A DNA stretch of 64,000 nucleotides from an uncultured Ruminococcus sp. (GTDB taxonomy: Bacteria; Bacillota; Clostridia; Oscillospirales; Ruminococcaceae): assembly GCA_902788785.1 (NCBI GenBank), contig CADALT010000002.1:88668-152667 (forward strand). Direction: 5' to 3'. Shown here piece after piece: positions 63,458 to 64,000 of the stretch. Every line of letters begins with the position of its first letter. Within the stretch, counting starts at the first letter, position 1. Under the pieces are notes generated by a model, which saw nothing but the letters and a program-made list of their open reading frames with translations, searched no databases and was not told where the DNA came from. Made by a program: the position numbers and the translations under genes.

Positions 63458-64000
63458 TAAAGGCAATAGATAAAACGGACACTGAACCGCAAAAGCAAAA
63501 GACGTTCCGAGCGCAAAAACGGGCACCAAAGCAAAAAGTGGTGACGAGGCAAAGCGCAGGGTCAAGCCGGGCGCTAGACGGCTTGCAGGGGGTGTGGGGG
63601 ACAGACAAATAACACGGGCGGCGAATAACAAAAATCAGTGCGTGAGCATCTGAACACGTCCCCATAGAACTTCGTGCGGATAAATTCGCCGCCCGATGAC
63701 TTCAAACAGCGATAGCGAATTTGAAGTCATTCGCAGCGTTAGCTGCGACCACTTTCCTTTATCTCCATTTCAAGATAAGAACAACAAAAAATCGACCCCC
63801 ACAGGATAACGCAACTCCTGTGGGGGTTCTTTGTGATTTTGTCCGTTGCTCGGAATTTTGCCATGCTTACCAGAGCGATTTTTTGTTTGGCTTATGGACG
63901 TTTTTGCTTGGGTGGATAGGTCGCTGTCGTCGCCCCTTACGGGTCGAAGAGGTCAAAAGCGTTTCACTGTTTGACCTCTGACGGGCGGCGATGTCACTCG
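63458..64000. other. Hairpin-rich gene-free stretch
   Basis: No supportable gene. It holds perfect inverted repeats: CGGGCGGCGAAT (63615-63626) / its complement (63684-63695); ATGACTTCAAA (63696-63706) / (63720-63730); TCGCAGC / GCTGCGA (63731-63748); ACCCCCACAGGA / TCCTGTGGGGGT (63795-63827), a likely terminator best on the minus strand; GAGGTCAAA / TTTGACCTC (63949-63978). CGGGCGGCGA recurs at 63982. It may be a repeat element or structured RNA; the window end cuts it off. Confidence 0.55.

Noticed and set aside
63441-63665. Short minus-strand frame past dapB
   Set aside because: Odd Cys-rich composition, no ribosome site, and it overlaps the hairpin-rich element.

Overview
The window looks like a chromosomal segment from a Ruminococcus-like anaerobe (Clostridia, Oscillospiraceae). 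This rests on low-GC-Gram-positive gene content and promoters, strong AGGAGG-type ribosome sites, T-box and lysine-riboswitch control, and formate/hydrogen fermentation genes. No phage, insertion sequence, CRISPR array, rRNA or tRNA was seen. Identifications come from motif recognition only; no database search was run.

Layout. 1-2400 (+): end of hypF, then hypC-hypD-hypE for [NiFe]-hydrogenase cofactor assembly. 2586-5672 (-): zapA, a U32 peptidase and dut. 5832-8054 (-): a secreted GH25 muramidase. 8344-13352 (-): one operon fhs - DUF3810 - tsaE - tsaB - small P-loop kinase - rpiB. 13508-20144 (+): tryptophan operon behind a Trp-specific T-box: trpE, fused trpGD, trpC, a frameshifted chorismate mutase, trpB, trpA; no trpF. 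20149-23533 (+): a small membrane protein, rnhA, a cysteine desulfurase and mnmA. 23651-36098 (+): AI-2E-type permease, S41 protease, a two-gene acyl-CoA dehydratase activase/dehydratase-like pair, a lipoprotein, an immunity-like protein, a nitroreductase and a cell-wall-repeat protein. A candidate small RNA lies at 36184-36264 (-), followed by tyrA (+).

37429-42565 (+) is the most unusual part. A pyruvate formate-lyase gene (706 codons) carries the catalytic Cys-Cys pair but stops before the glycyl-radical domain. That domain is supplied by a separate 83-residue gene, and between the two sits a 78-residue gene that looks like a degenerate, glycine-less copy of the same domain. Upstream are a Rex-like palindrome and a folded leader RNA that may sequester the pflB ribosome site. 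Downstream are a repeat-bearing membrane protein and pflA.

42760-48145 (+): ROK regulator, folC, a YfcE-type phosphodiesterase and a PAS/degenerate-GGDEF/EAL protein. 48166-52490 (-): ddl - murI - DUF1934 - argS operon. 52581-57135 (+): MoxR ATPase, DUF58 protein and transglutaminase membrane protein. 57134-59975 (-): 23S rRNA uridine methyltransferase, queA and an orphan gene. 60033-63457 (+): lysine riboswitch, asd, dapA and dapB. 63458-64000: no gene, but a dense set of perfect hairpins.

Functionally the window joins amino-acid synthesis (Trp, Tyr, Lys/diaminopimelate), peptidoglycan precursors (murI, ddl, dapA/B), one-carbon and formate metabolism (pfl, fhs, folC) and tRNA/rRNA modification (tsaB/E, mnmA, queA, RlmD-type).
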